The notes under the pieces were generated by a model. That model was given only the letters and a program-made list of their open reading frames with translations, was not told where the DNA came from and searched no databases. The position numbers and the translations under genes are program-made. Shown here piece by piece: positions 6,864-12,348 of a stretch of DNA of 12,348 nucleotides. The stretch is taken from assembly GCA_051745265.1 (NCBI GenBank), contig JBNJDW010000040.1:1-12348 (forward strand). The letters run 5' to 3'. The DNA comes from JBNJDW01 sp051745265 (GTDB lineage: Bacteria > Pseudomonadota > Alphaproteobacteria > Micavibrionales > CSBR16-224). Positions within the stretch are counted from its first letter, which is position 1. Each line of letters starts with the position of its first letter.

Positions 6864-8678
6864 ATGCATACATTATCAGAGACTTCTTTTTTCCGTTTTG
6901 CACATATCAAGGCAGCGACGATTATCGCTGTTATGGGGCTGGCTGTTTTGCTGACAGGCTGTGATATGGCAGAAAATCAAATGAAATATGACCGCTCGGC
7001 CGAGCTTGAGCGTGAAGATTACCGCCGCGACCTGTCTGAACGGCCGCCTGAGGATTTAACAAGTTTTGAATCTGATAATATTCCGGCCTTACAGCCACAT
7101 GTCGCGACACCGGAATCCTTTGATGAACCGATGCCGCTGGTTTCTGTGTCTGTCAATCAGACCGTGCCGATCCGTGATCTGTTGTTCGAACTGACCAAAC
7201 AGGCCGGTTTTGATATTGAAATGGATCCGCAAATTCAGGGCTCGATCATCTTTACCGCCCGTAACCGTCCTTTTGATGAGGTGATTAACCGTATTTCAGA
7301 TATGGCCGGTTTGCGTTATAAGCTTGATGATGGCCTGCTGCGCGTACAGCTTGATCGTCCGTTCCACAAAACGTACCGCATTGATTACGTCAATATTATT
7401 CGTTCACTGGAAAGCAACATTAATCTGGATGTTTCCGTTGTTTCGGGTGACGAGGCAGAGGTCGGCTCCGGTGCCAGTGTTGACAGCGCAGCAGAATCAG
7501 ATTTCTGGGGTGAATTGAACGACAATATCGAACAGATCCTGTCTTCATCTGATAACCATGTCACCATGTCGTCTTTGGTCGATCCGGTGGTGGAACCGGT
7601 ACCGGGCACAATGCCGGGACAGGAAATGAATGGTCAGGGCGACGCGCCGTCACTGAATGTCCAATTCCCGACCGAGGCTGATGAGCCGGCCATGCCCAAT
7701 GCACCGGCAACCTTTTCGATCAACCGCCAGTCTGGTGGGATTTCGGTCTATGCATCACACCGCCAGCATAATGCCGTTAAGGAATATCTGGATAAACTGC
7801 GCGATACTGTTATGTCTCAGGTGCTGATCGAAGCCAAGATCCTTGAAGTTTCGCTGTCTGATGAATTCTCCGCCGGTATTAACTGGAACGAAGTATCTGA
7901 TGGTATCCTCGGATTTTCCGTTGATTTTGCCCGTCAGAGCTTCTCAACACCGACCTCGAGTGGTAATGGTTTTACAGCGACGCTGGATGGCGGTAATGAA
8001 CTGGGCGCCGTGGTCAGTGCGATCAGCCGCTTTGGTACCGTCCGGGCTTTATCAAGTCCGCGCCTGACGGTTATGAATCACCAGTCGGCGGTTTTGAACG
8101 TTGTTGAAAACCGGGTGTTCTTTGAATTTGATGTTGATGTCGAAACGGCTGAAGATGAAAATGAACGGGACCGTATTCAGGTTGATACGGACATCCGGTC
8201 GGTTCCTGAAGGGATCGTGATCTCTGTTCTGCCGGCGATTAATACTGAAACCGGTGAAATCTCTCTGGCCCTGCGTCCGACGGTGTCTTCCGTGACCGAT
8301 ACGGTTGAGGATCCAACACCGCGCCTGGCCGCACTGGTCAGTGGTCTGGATGATCCAGAATCCATAGAGGGCCTGGTGAATCTGGTACCGCAGATGTCTG
8401 TGCAGGAAATTGATTCTATCGTCAAAATGGACTCCGGCGAAGTTGTCATTATGGGGGGGTTGATGCGTGACCGTAACGATGTCGAAGAAGAAGGCGTCCC
8501 GGTTCTGTCAAGCCTGCCAATGTTCGGCAATGCCTTTAAAAACAAGGTCGACCGTATTGAAAAAACCGAGCTGGTTATTTTCCTGAAAGCAACCTTGATC
8601 CCGGGCTCAAACCTCCATCAAACGGATAAAGAACTGTATCGTAAATACGGTCAGGATCGTCGGCCTTTCAGTTTCTAA
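6864..8678 (+). CDS. Lipoprotein outer-membrane secretin, PilQ/MshL family
   Basis: The outer-membrane gate for the pilus. The N-terminus (604 residues in all) is a lipoprotein signal: hydrophobic residues 17-31 ending in the lipobox LLTGC, with Cys33 as the lipidated residue. After a charged spacer comes an STN/N-type domain (about 93-165; VPIRDLLFELTKQAGFDIEM). A low-complexity linker follows (about 190-285), then a short N-domain (INRQSGGISVYA...) and the secretin core (about 318-580). Core signatures are VLIEAKILEVSL, VRALSSPRLTVMNHQSA, VPEGIVISVLPAI and the C-terminal GGLMRDR...VPVLSSLPMFGNAFK with TELVIFLKATLI. The lipid anchor and overall length fit MshL better than Pseudomonas PilQ, which has AMIN domains. 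Neighbouring PilP- and TPR-like proteins are the likely docking partners. A PilQ-type subgroup cannot be excluded. Confidence 0.93.
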   Translation: MHTLSETSFFRFAHIKAATIIAVMGLAVLLTGCDMAENQMKYDRSAELEREDYRRDLSERPPEDLTSFESDNIPALQPHVATPESFDEPMPLVSVSVNQTVPIRDLLFELTKQAGFDIEMDPQIQGSIIFTARNRPFDEVINRISDMAGLRYKLDDGLLRVQLDRPFHKTYRIDYVNIIRSLESNINLDVSVVSGDEAEVGSGASVDSAAESDFWGELNDNIEQILSSSDNHVTMSSLVDPVVEPVPGTMPGQEMNGQGDAPSLNVQFPTEADEPAMPNAPATFSINRQSGGISVYASHRQHNAVKEYLDKLRDTVMSQVLIEAKILEVSLSDEFSAGINWNEVSDGILGFSVDFARQSFSTPTSSGNGFTATLDGGNELGAVVSAISRFGTVRALSSPRLTVMNHQSAVLNVVENRVFFEFDVDVETAEDENERDRIQVDTDIRSVPEGIVISVLPAINTETGEISLALRPTVSSVTDTVEDPTPRLAALVSGLDDPESIEGLVNLVPQMSVQEIDSIVKMDSGEVVIMGGLMRDRNDVEEEGVPVLSSLPMFGNAFKNKVDRIEKTELVIFLKATLIPGSNLHQTDKELYRKYGQDRRPFSF

Positions 8679-8707
8679 TCTCAAAACCTGAAAAGGGGTA
8701 AGACAAT

Positions 8708-9529
8708 ATGGTGTCCGGACCCATAGTAAAATTCGTTCTGACGGCAGCTTTGCGTGACAAACTGCTCACAACTTTTGTCCTGCTGCTGGTGGTTGCCAGC
8801 AGCCTGGCGATCTTTCTTGGCTCTGCCACGGTGACCGAGCAGGATCAGTTTGCCATGGTCTATTCCGCGGGGGCCATGCGCTTTCTGGGCGCCTTATGTG
8901 TTATCCTGTTTACCTGTTTTTATATCCGCCGCGCTTTTGAAAGCAAGGAAGTTGAATTCATGCTCTCGCGGCCGATATCGCGGCTGGATTATGTGTTAAG
9001 CCATGCAGTGGCCTTTGGGCTGATTTCCTTTTTCATTGCTCTGGTTATTTCCGGTGTGGTGCTGGCTACCGGCCAACCGGATCTTTTCGGTTGGGCAGTC
9101 TGGGGTCTTAGCCTGTTGGTTGAGTTTGTGATTTTATCGATTGTCGCGCTGTTTTTCTCGATGGTGTTGTCCAGTGCGGCGGGCGCGGCGCTGGCCTGTT
9201 TTGCGGTTTATGCGCTGGCGCGGATGATGGGTGTCATTCTGGGCATTTCATCTGTACCTGCTGAGAGCACAATGACTTTGATACTGGGCCAGATTATCGA
9301 AGTGATTTCAATTTTTGTGCCGCGTCTTGATCTGATGGGCCAGACCAGCTGGTTGGTCTATGGGTCTGAAAGCTTGCAGAGCTATGAGGCTGATCGTTTC
9401 GCCAGCAGCTGGTCGCAGTCGATTATCAAGAATACCGGCGTTGTCTGGTTTATCGCAGCGCAGGGAATTGTTTTTTCAGGATTTCTGATTATTTGTACTG
9501 TATATGATTTTGTCAGAAAGCAGTTTTGA
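8708..9529 (+). CDS. ABC-2 type exporter, permease subunit (PilI-like by context)
   Basis: An integral inner-membrane protein of 273 residues with about six membrane helices (20-38, 55-73, 98-120, 128-150, 155-178, 245-265). The cytoplasmic loop motif MLSRPISRLDYVLSH (85-99) is characteristic of ABC-2 permeases and usually contacts the ATPase. No nucleotide-binding gene is adjacent, so its partner is most simply the ABC ATPase at 1131-1946. AAAAGGGG at about 8691-8698 precedes the ATG by nine bases. It lies 29 bases after the secretin gene and three bases before the next gene, so it is inside the pilus transcription unit. M. xanthus has an ABC transporter (PilG, PilH, PilI) of comparable make-up in its pil cluster; orthology to PilI is my inference. 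The exported molecule is unknown. Confidence 0.88.
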   Translation: MVSGPIVKFVLTAALRDKLLTTFVLLLVVASSLAIFLGSATVTEQDQFAMVYSAGAMRFLGALCVILFTCFYIRRAFESKEVEFMLSRPISRLDYVLSHAVAFGLISFFIALVISGVVLATGQPDLFGWAVWGLSLLVEFVILSIVALFFSMVLSSAAGAALACFAVYALARMMGVILGISSVPAESTMTLILGQIIEVISIFVPRLDLMGQTSWLVYGSESLQSYEADRFASSWSQSIIKNTGVVWFIAAQGIVFSGFLIICTVYDFVRKQF

Positions 9530-9532
9530 TAG

Positions 9533-10231
9533 ATGCGTGAAACCAAAGCCCCGTTACCGTATAAAATTGCCCTTGCCGTTGCGGTGTTTCTGACCGCAGT
9601 GACATGGTTTGTGACCAAAGATACACGGGTTGGCTGGTCGGGCGTGCCGCCGGTGCCCGATAAAAACGGCTTATTGGTCACAACGCTTGGCGATGCCCAG
9701 CTGGCATACCGGTTTTCAGCTTTGACAATGCAGAATCTGGGCGATGCCGGTGGCCGGGTTGTGCCGCTGTCAGAGTATAATTACGCCCGCCTGGAAGACT
9801 GGCTGATGTTATTCTATGAGCTTGATTCACGATCTGATTTTCTGCCGGTTATTGCCGCCTATTATTTCGGGGCAACGCGGGATCCTGAAGACAGCATGCA
9901 TATGGTCAATTTTCTGGATGTGGTCGGCAGCAACCCCGATAAAATTAACAACTGGCGCTGGCTGGCGCAGGCTATTTATATGGCGCGTTATCGGGCGAAT
10001 GATAATGAACGTGCTTTGGAGATGGCCTATAAGCTTTCTGATATGGGTAAGAAAGATCTTGATCTGCCGCTCTGGACGCGGCATATGCCGTCTTTTGTTC
10101 TGGCCGATCAAGGCGAAAAACAGGCGGCGCGCGATTTGATGAAGGCGATTTTAGGCTCTGCCGAAAATCTTCATCGCAGCGAGATCAAATTTATGCAAGA
10201 CTATCTTGAAAATGAACTGGCCGACGAATAA
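9533..10231 (+). CDS. Membrane-anchored helical protein next to the exporter, function unknown
   Basis: I do not recognise a named family. The 232-residue product has a basic N-terminus, one membrane helix (about 10-28) and a predicted periplasmic domain. The domain is mostly helical, with tryptophan- and tyrosine-rich segments such as YNYARLEDWLMLFYELD (81-97), FLPVIAAYYFGATRD and INNWRWLAQAIYMARYR. Repeating amphipathic helix pairs in the second half (ALEMAYKLSDMG, ARDLMKAIL) look TPR-like but are degenerate. It begins three bases after the permease stop, with the stops TGA TAG directly before its ATG and no good ribosome binding site, so translation is probably coupled to the permease. The tight pairing suggests an accessory subunit of the exporter. 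PilG of M. xanthus is an analogous third component in gene order, but I cannot show homology. Confidence 0.82.
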   Translation: MRETKAPLPYKIALAVAVFLTAVTWFVTKDTRVGWSGVPPVPDKNGLLVTTLGDAQLAYRFSALTMQNLGDAGGRVVPLSEYNYARLEDWLMLFYELDSRSDFLPVIAAYYFGATRDPEDSMHMVNFLDVVGSNPDKINNWRWLAQAIYMARYRANDNERALEMAYKLSDMGKKDLDLPLWTRHMPSFVLADQGEKQAARDLMKAILGSAENLHRSEIKFMQDYLENELADE

Positions 10232-10255
10232 TCCGGCTGTAAACGGCACGGTGTT

Positions 10256-11353
10256 ATGCCCCCATTACCTTCGATTACATTTTCGCTGACAGAGCTGCTG
10301 GCCATTTTGGGGCTGGCGCAATCGCTGTTATTGCTGGTTCATATTACCTTGCGGATGACATCCTTGCGGGCGGCTTTTCCCTATATTGCCTATTTTGTCA
10401 TGCTAACCTCGGCTTTTGTCCTGCATCTGGCCTATCGCTTGGTGGCTGACCCGCTTGTCGTTGATTTTATAATCTGGTTTGTCTGGTCCATGACGGTGCC
10501 CTTAAGCATTCTGATGATTTTATCCATACTGCTTCCAGGTCGCAGGCTGCGCCGTTGGCGATATACAGTGATTGCGGTTGTGCCGGTTTTTACGCTGGCG
10601 ACAGCCGTGCTGGCCAATCTGATGAACAGCTGCGCCACCGGCCTTTTATGCGTTGAAAGTTTTCAACTGTTCCTGTCCGGCGGCATTATCGCGCAAAGCC
10701 TGTGCTTCCTCTGGCTGGCAGATGGCAAAATCAGCCGTGCTGAATTTCTGCGTCAGGAAAACAGCAGCGAACGCTATTGGCTGATTATCAGCTTTCTGAC
10801 CGTGAATATTGCCTTGATCGGTCTCAGCCTGTGGTATCTGAATGATGATGTCAGCATGCAAACTTTCCTGACCGCCTGTATTTTACTGGGTCTGGTTTTT
10901 GTTTATATCATCTCGACCTTGATTTTCCGGGTCTATCCCCCGGCGTTAAAGCTGCAAAAATCCGCCAGTAGGGTGCAGGGCTTGCCCTTGGAACTGGAAA
11001 CGGTCAAGGATGATATTGAAAGCCTGATGAAATACGACAAACTGTATCAGGAACCCAGCTTTGGCCGCGCGGATCTGGCGCGGGAGCTCAACCTGACCGA
11101 GGCGCAGATTTCCAATATCATTAATGCCGGTTTTGGTATGAACTTCGCCCAGTATATTAACGGTTATCGCGTGAAAGAGGCCCGCTATCTGCTGGCCACC
11201 ACCCATCAGTCGATTTCGGATATTGCCGGATTGACCGGTTTTAATTCGATTGCTTCCTTTAACAGGGTGTTCAAAGACCGGACCGGCCAGACCCCGACCC
11301 ATTTTCGCAAGACCGTCAAAATTGATGATTTTGACAAATTGAGCAGTTTCTAA
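10256..11353 (+). CDS. Membrane-bound AraC-family transcription regulator with seven TM helices
   Basis: The N-terminal two thirds are membrane. Seven hydrophobic segments lie at about 12-32, 40-62, 68-93, 103-122, 135-153, 173-193 and 200-223. A linker of about 40 residues leads to a double helix-turn-helix AraC/HTH_18 domain (about 268-352). Recognisable parts are DLARELNLTEAQISNIIN (first HTH), FAQYINGYRVKEARYLL (connecting helix), SISDIAGLTGFNSIASFNRVFK (second HTH) and the conserved TGQTPTHFRK ending. The plan is a one-component sensor: the membrane part senses a signal and the DNA-binding domain acts from the membrane. It lies 24 bases after the exporter-associated gene and about 214 bases before the prepilin gene, whose promoter region is its most obvious target. 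The ATG start has only a poor ribosome binding site. The ligand and target genes are unknown. Confidence 0.92.
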   Translation: MPPLPSITFSLTELLAILGLAQSLLLLVHITLRMTSLRAAFPYIAYFVMLTSAFVLHLAYRLVADPLVVDFIIWFVWSMTVPLSILMILSILLPGRRLRRWRYTVIAVVPVFTLATAVLANLMNSCATGLLCVESFQLFLSGGIIAQSLCFLWLADGKISRAEFLRQENSSERYWLIISFLTVNIALIGLSLWYLNDDVSMQTFLTACILLGLVFVYIISTLIFRVYPPALKLQKSASRVQGLPLELETVKDDIESLMKYDKLYQEPSFGRADLARELNLTEAQISNIINAGFGMNFAQYINGYRVKEARYLLATTHQSISDIAGLTGFNSIASFNRVFKDRTGQTPTHFRKTVKIDDFDKLSSF

Positions 11354-11377
11354 CAGCAAAAAAATTCAAATAAATCA

Positions 11378-11388
11378 GTCTATTAGAC
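11378..11388. promoter_or_regulatory. Palindrome GTCTA-T-TAGAC, possible operator
   Basis: A perfect inverted repeat of five bases with a one-base centre, about 45 bases upstream of the candidate -35 box of the prepilin promoter. It could be a protein binding site. AraC-family proteins usually bind direct repeats, so it is not an obvious fit to the neighbouring regulator, and a palindrome this short may be chance. Confidence 0.22.
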
Positions 11389-11432
11389 ATAATACCTTCT
11401 CAATTTGTTATATTGATTAAAAAATGTACGTC

Positions 11433-11460
11433 TTGGCAACAAAGCCTTAACTTTTTTAAT
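11433..11460 (+). promoter_or_regulatory. Candidate sigma-70 promoter of the prepilin gene
   Basis: TTGGCA (11433-11438) and TTTAAT (11455-11460) each match five of six consensus bases, with a 16-base spacer. Transcription would start near 11467 and give a leader of about 100 nt. No sigma-54 element (GG-N10-GC in a TGGCAC/TTGC context), common at pilA promoters, is visible here. Confidence 0.42.
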
Positions 11461-11472
11461 TGATCATAGAGG

Positions 11473-11533
11473 AAGGTTCGGACAGAATATTAAGGTCTGT
11501 TAATTCCAACAGGTGGGATTTTATAAGAACCTT
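11473..11533 (+). promoter_or_regulatory. Nested inverted repeats in the prepilin 5' leader
   Basis: AAGGTTC (11473-11479) is perfectly complementary to GAACCTT (11527-11533). Between them, CTGTT (11497-11501) and AACAG (11508-11512) form a smaller hairpin with a six-base loop, extendable by two G-U pairs. Both fall inside the leader predicted from the candidate promoter. They could form a branched RNA structure affecting stability or translation; no known riboswitch is recognised. Confidence 0.3.
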
Positions 11534-11552
11534 AAAAAATCTCTTATATAGG

Positions 11553-11570
11553 AAAGGGGAGAATACAATG
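11553..11570 (+). promoter_or_regulatory. Strong ribosome binding site fixing the prepilin start
   Basis: AAAGGGGAG (11553-11561) is six bases before ATG 11568. This start puts the class III leader at exactly ten residues, whereas the upstream in-frame codons would add a long charged extension incompatible with prepilin export. Confidence 0.85.
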
Positions 11571-12314
11571 AAACATACAATCAAGTCGAATGAGGGCTTT
11601 ACCCTCGTGGAGCTTGCCATCGTGATGACCATTATCGGTCTTCTGATTGGCGGTATCCTTAAAGGGCAGGAGCTCATGGAAAATGCCCGTGTAACTTCAA
11701 CCATTGCGCAGGTGCGTTCTTATGAAGCCGCTGTAACAACCTTCCAGGATACATATAGCTCGCTACCGGGTGATATGGTGAGTCCGGAAAATCGTTTGCC
11801 AAATTGTAGTGCCACTTGCGTAGCAGCAGCGGGTACAGGCGATAACATCATTGGAACATCTGGTGGTGTGGATTCTGCTCAGGCAGGTATGGACGAAGAG
11901 CCGACTCTCTTTTGGTTGCATCTGGCAAAGGCCAATCTGATTTCCGGTGTAACGGATATGGCGGAAGACAGCGGTGCGACAGCAACATGGGGTGAAACCC
12001 ATCCGACCGCCCGGATTGGTGGCGGTTTCCATGCCAAACATGGTGACGGAAGTCTGGGTGCACCTTGGGCATCGTCTCCGTCAGGTAATGTTTTGGTCCT
12101 GCAGAATGCTGTTGCGGGTACACCGACCGCAACGTCAGCCAGCCAGCCTCTTTCTCCGCTGCGTGCAGCGCAGATCGACCGGAAAATGGATGATGGCCAG
12201 GCGGACAGTGGTTATGTTCTTGGCTACGGCGTTGACGCCAGCTGCGTCGCCGATGGTTATGATGAAACTGTAACCAGTGATGATTGCGGCCTTGGCTTCC
12301 AGATTGGTAGCTAA
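11568..12314 (+). CDS. Type IV prepilin, probable pilus subunit
   Basis: A 248-residue precursor with a leader of ten mostly polar and basic residues, MKHTIKSNEG, then the cleavage site Gly10-Phe11. The helix begins FTLVELAIVM, with the invariant Glu at mature position 5. The hydrophobic stretch runs to about residue 33 and the N-terminal alpha helix to about 62. YSSLPGDM (64-70) is a motif common in large pilins. Four cysteines occur as two pairs: C80 and C84 early, C226 and C240 at the end. The latter pair could close a D-loop like that of classical pilins. AAQIDRKMDDGQADSG (200-215) is Asp-rich and resembles metal-binding or helix-cap loops of pseudopilins. The mature form, about 238 residues, is larger than common PilA (about 150). 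Substrate of the PilD at 3482. Whether it is the major or a minor pilin cannot be decided; the dedicated promoter and strong ribosome binding site favour major. Confidence 0.93.
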   Translation: MKHTIKSNEGFTLVELAIVMTIIGLLIGGILKGQELMENARVTSTIAQVRSYEAAVTTFQDTYSSLPGDMVSPENRLPNCSATCVAAAGTGDNIIGTSGGVDSAQAGMDEEPTLFWLHLAKANLISGVTDMAEDSGATATWGETHPTARIGGGFHAKHGDGSLGAPWASSPSGNVLVLQNAVAGTPTATSASQPLSPLRAAQIDRKMDDGQADSGYVLGYGVDASCVADGYDETVTSDDCGLGFQIGS

Positions 12315-12330
12315 GCGTAATCAATACGAA

Positions 12331-12348
12331 ATGAAAGAGGTCGCTTTA
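12331..12348 (+). promoter_or_regulatory. Possible translation signal of a gene beyond the right edge
   Basis: AAAGAGG (12333-12339) resembles a Shine-Dalgarno and would suit a start just past the edge. Alternatively the ATG at 12331 starts a short visible reading frame (MKEVAL), though it lacks its own ribosome binding site. The 34 bases after the prepilin stop contain no terminator, so another pilin-cluster gene probably follows. Confidence 0.22.

Larger units (their letters stand above)
11354..11567 (+). other. AT-rich gap of 214 bases before the prepilin gene
   Basis: This is the longest non-coding stretch in the window and is much more AT-rich than the flanking genes. It contains an 11-base palindrome (11378-11388), a candidate sigma-70 promoter (11433-11460), nested inverted repeats in the presumed leader (11473-11533), and a strong ribosome binding site AAAGGGGAG (11553-11561). 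The reading frame of the prepilin is open back to 11460, but that extension has poor coding character and would bury the leader peptide. I see no intrinsic terminator after the regulator gene. Confidence 0.6.

Noticed and set aside
11434..11446. Sigma-54 promoter suggested by TTGGCAACAAAGCC
   Set aside because: GG and GC are seven bases apart rather than the required ten.
11447..11503. CtrA-like sites (TTAA-N7-TTAA) upstream of the prepilin
   Set aside because: The two TTAA pairs present have spacers of five (11447-11459) and six (11490-11503) bases, not seven, in an AT-rich region where TTAA is frequent.
11460..11567. N-terminal extension of the prepilin reading frame back to 11460
   Set aside because: A strong ribosome binding site and the exact ten-residue class III leader place the start at 11568; the extension looks non-coding.
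1..12348. CRISPR array, tRNA/rRNA genes, insertion sequences, prophage or defence genes
   Set aside because: No regularly spaced repeats, transposase or integrase motifs, terminal inverted repeats or tRNA-like cloverleaf were seen; the window reads as a continuous pilus operon.

Overview
The window is one co-directional block, with every supported gene on the + strand. It carries most of the inner parts of a type IV pilus (T4P) biogenesis locus of the type IVa/MSHA kind. Recognisable parts are a prepilin peptidase (PilD), two retraction-type ATPases (PilT-like then PilU-like), a lipoprotein secretin of the PilQ/MshL family, and at the far end a type IV prepilin with a textbook leader. Around them lie poorly characterised partners: a PilO/GspM-like protein cut by the left edge, a secreted PilP/MshK-like protein, a membrane-anchored TPR protein in an MshN-like position, both halves of an ABC-2 exporter, a small membrane-anchored helical protein, and a membrane-embedded AraC-type regulator. 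Envelope architecture (lipoprotein secretin, PilD/PilT/PilU) indicates a Gram-negative proteobacterium. An alphaproteobacterium is my best guess from the general look of the two left-edge proteins, but I cannot prove it from this sequence.

Layout: 2-436 and 450-1034 encode the likely periplasmic alignment proteins. 1131-1946 is an ABC ATPase. 1974-3482 is the TPR protein, whose stop overlaps by one base the start of pilD (3482-4315). 4392-5627 (PilT-like) overlaps 5624-6784 (PilU-like) by four bases. 6864-8678 is the secretin. 8708-9529 is the ABC-2 permease, followed after three bases by a one-TM helical protein (9533-10231). 10256-11353 is the 7-TM/AraC regulator. An AT-rich gap of about 214 bases then leads to the prepilin gene (11568-12314). 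Short gaps and overlaps suggest one or a few long transcripts from the left edge to the regulator. The prepilin gene probably has its own promoter (about 11433-11460) and a leader of about 100 nt that contains nested inverted repeats.

How it could work together: PilD cleaves and methylates the prepilin. The alignment proteins and TPR protein bridge the inner membrane to the secretin ring. PilT and PilU pull the fibre back. No assembly ATPase (PilB/MshE), platform protein (PilC/MshG) or PilM/PilN is inside the window; PilN and PilM may lie just left of it. The exporter is the unexpected piece: its ATPase and permease are about 6.8 kb apart, on either side of the pilus core. This recalls the Myxococcus xanthus PilGHI transporter, whose ATPase PilH is required for T4P. 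The most interesting hypotheses are this pilus-linked exporter with its extra helical partner, and a membrane-bound one-component regulator controlling the pilin gene next door.
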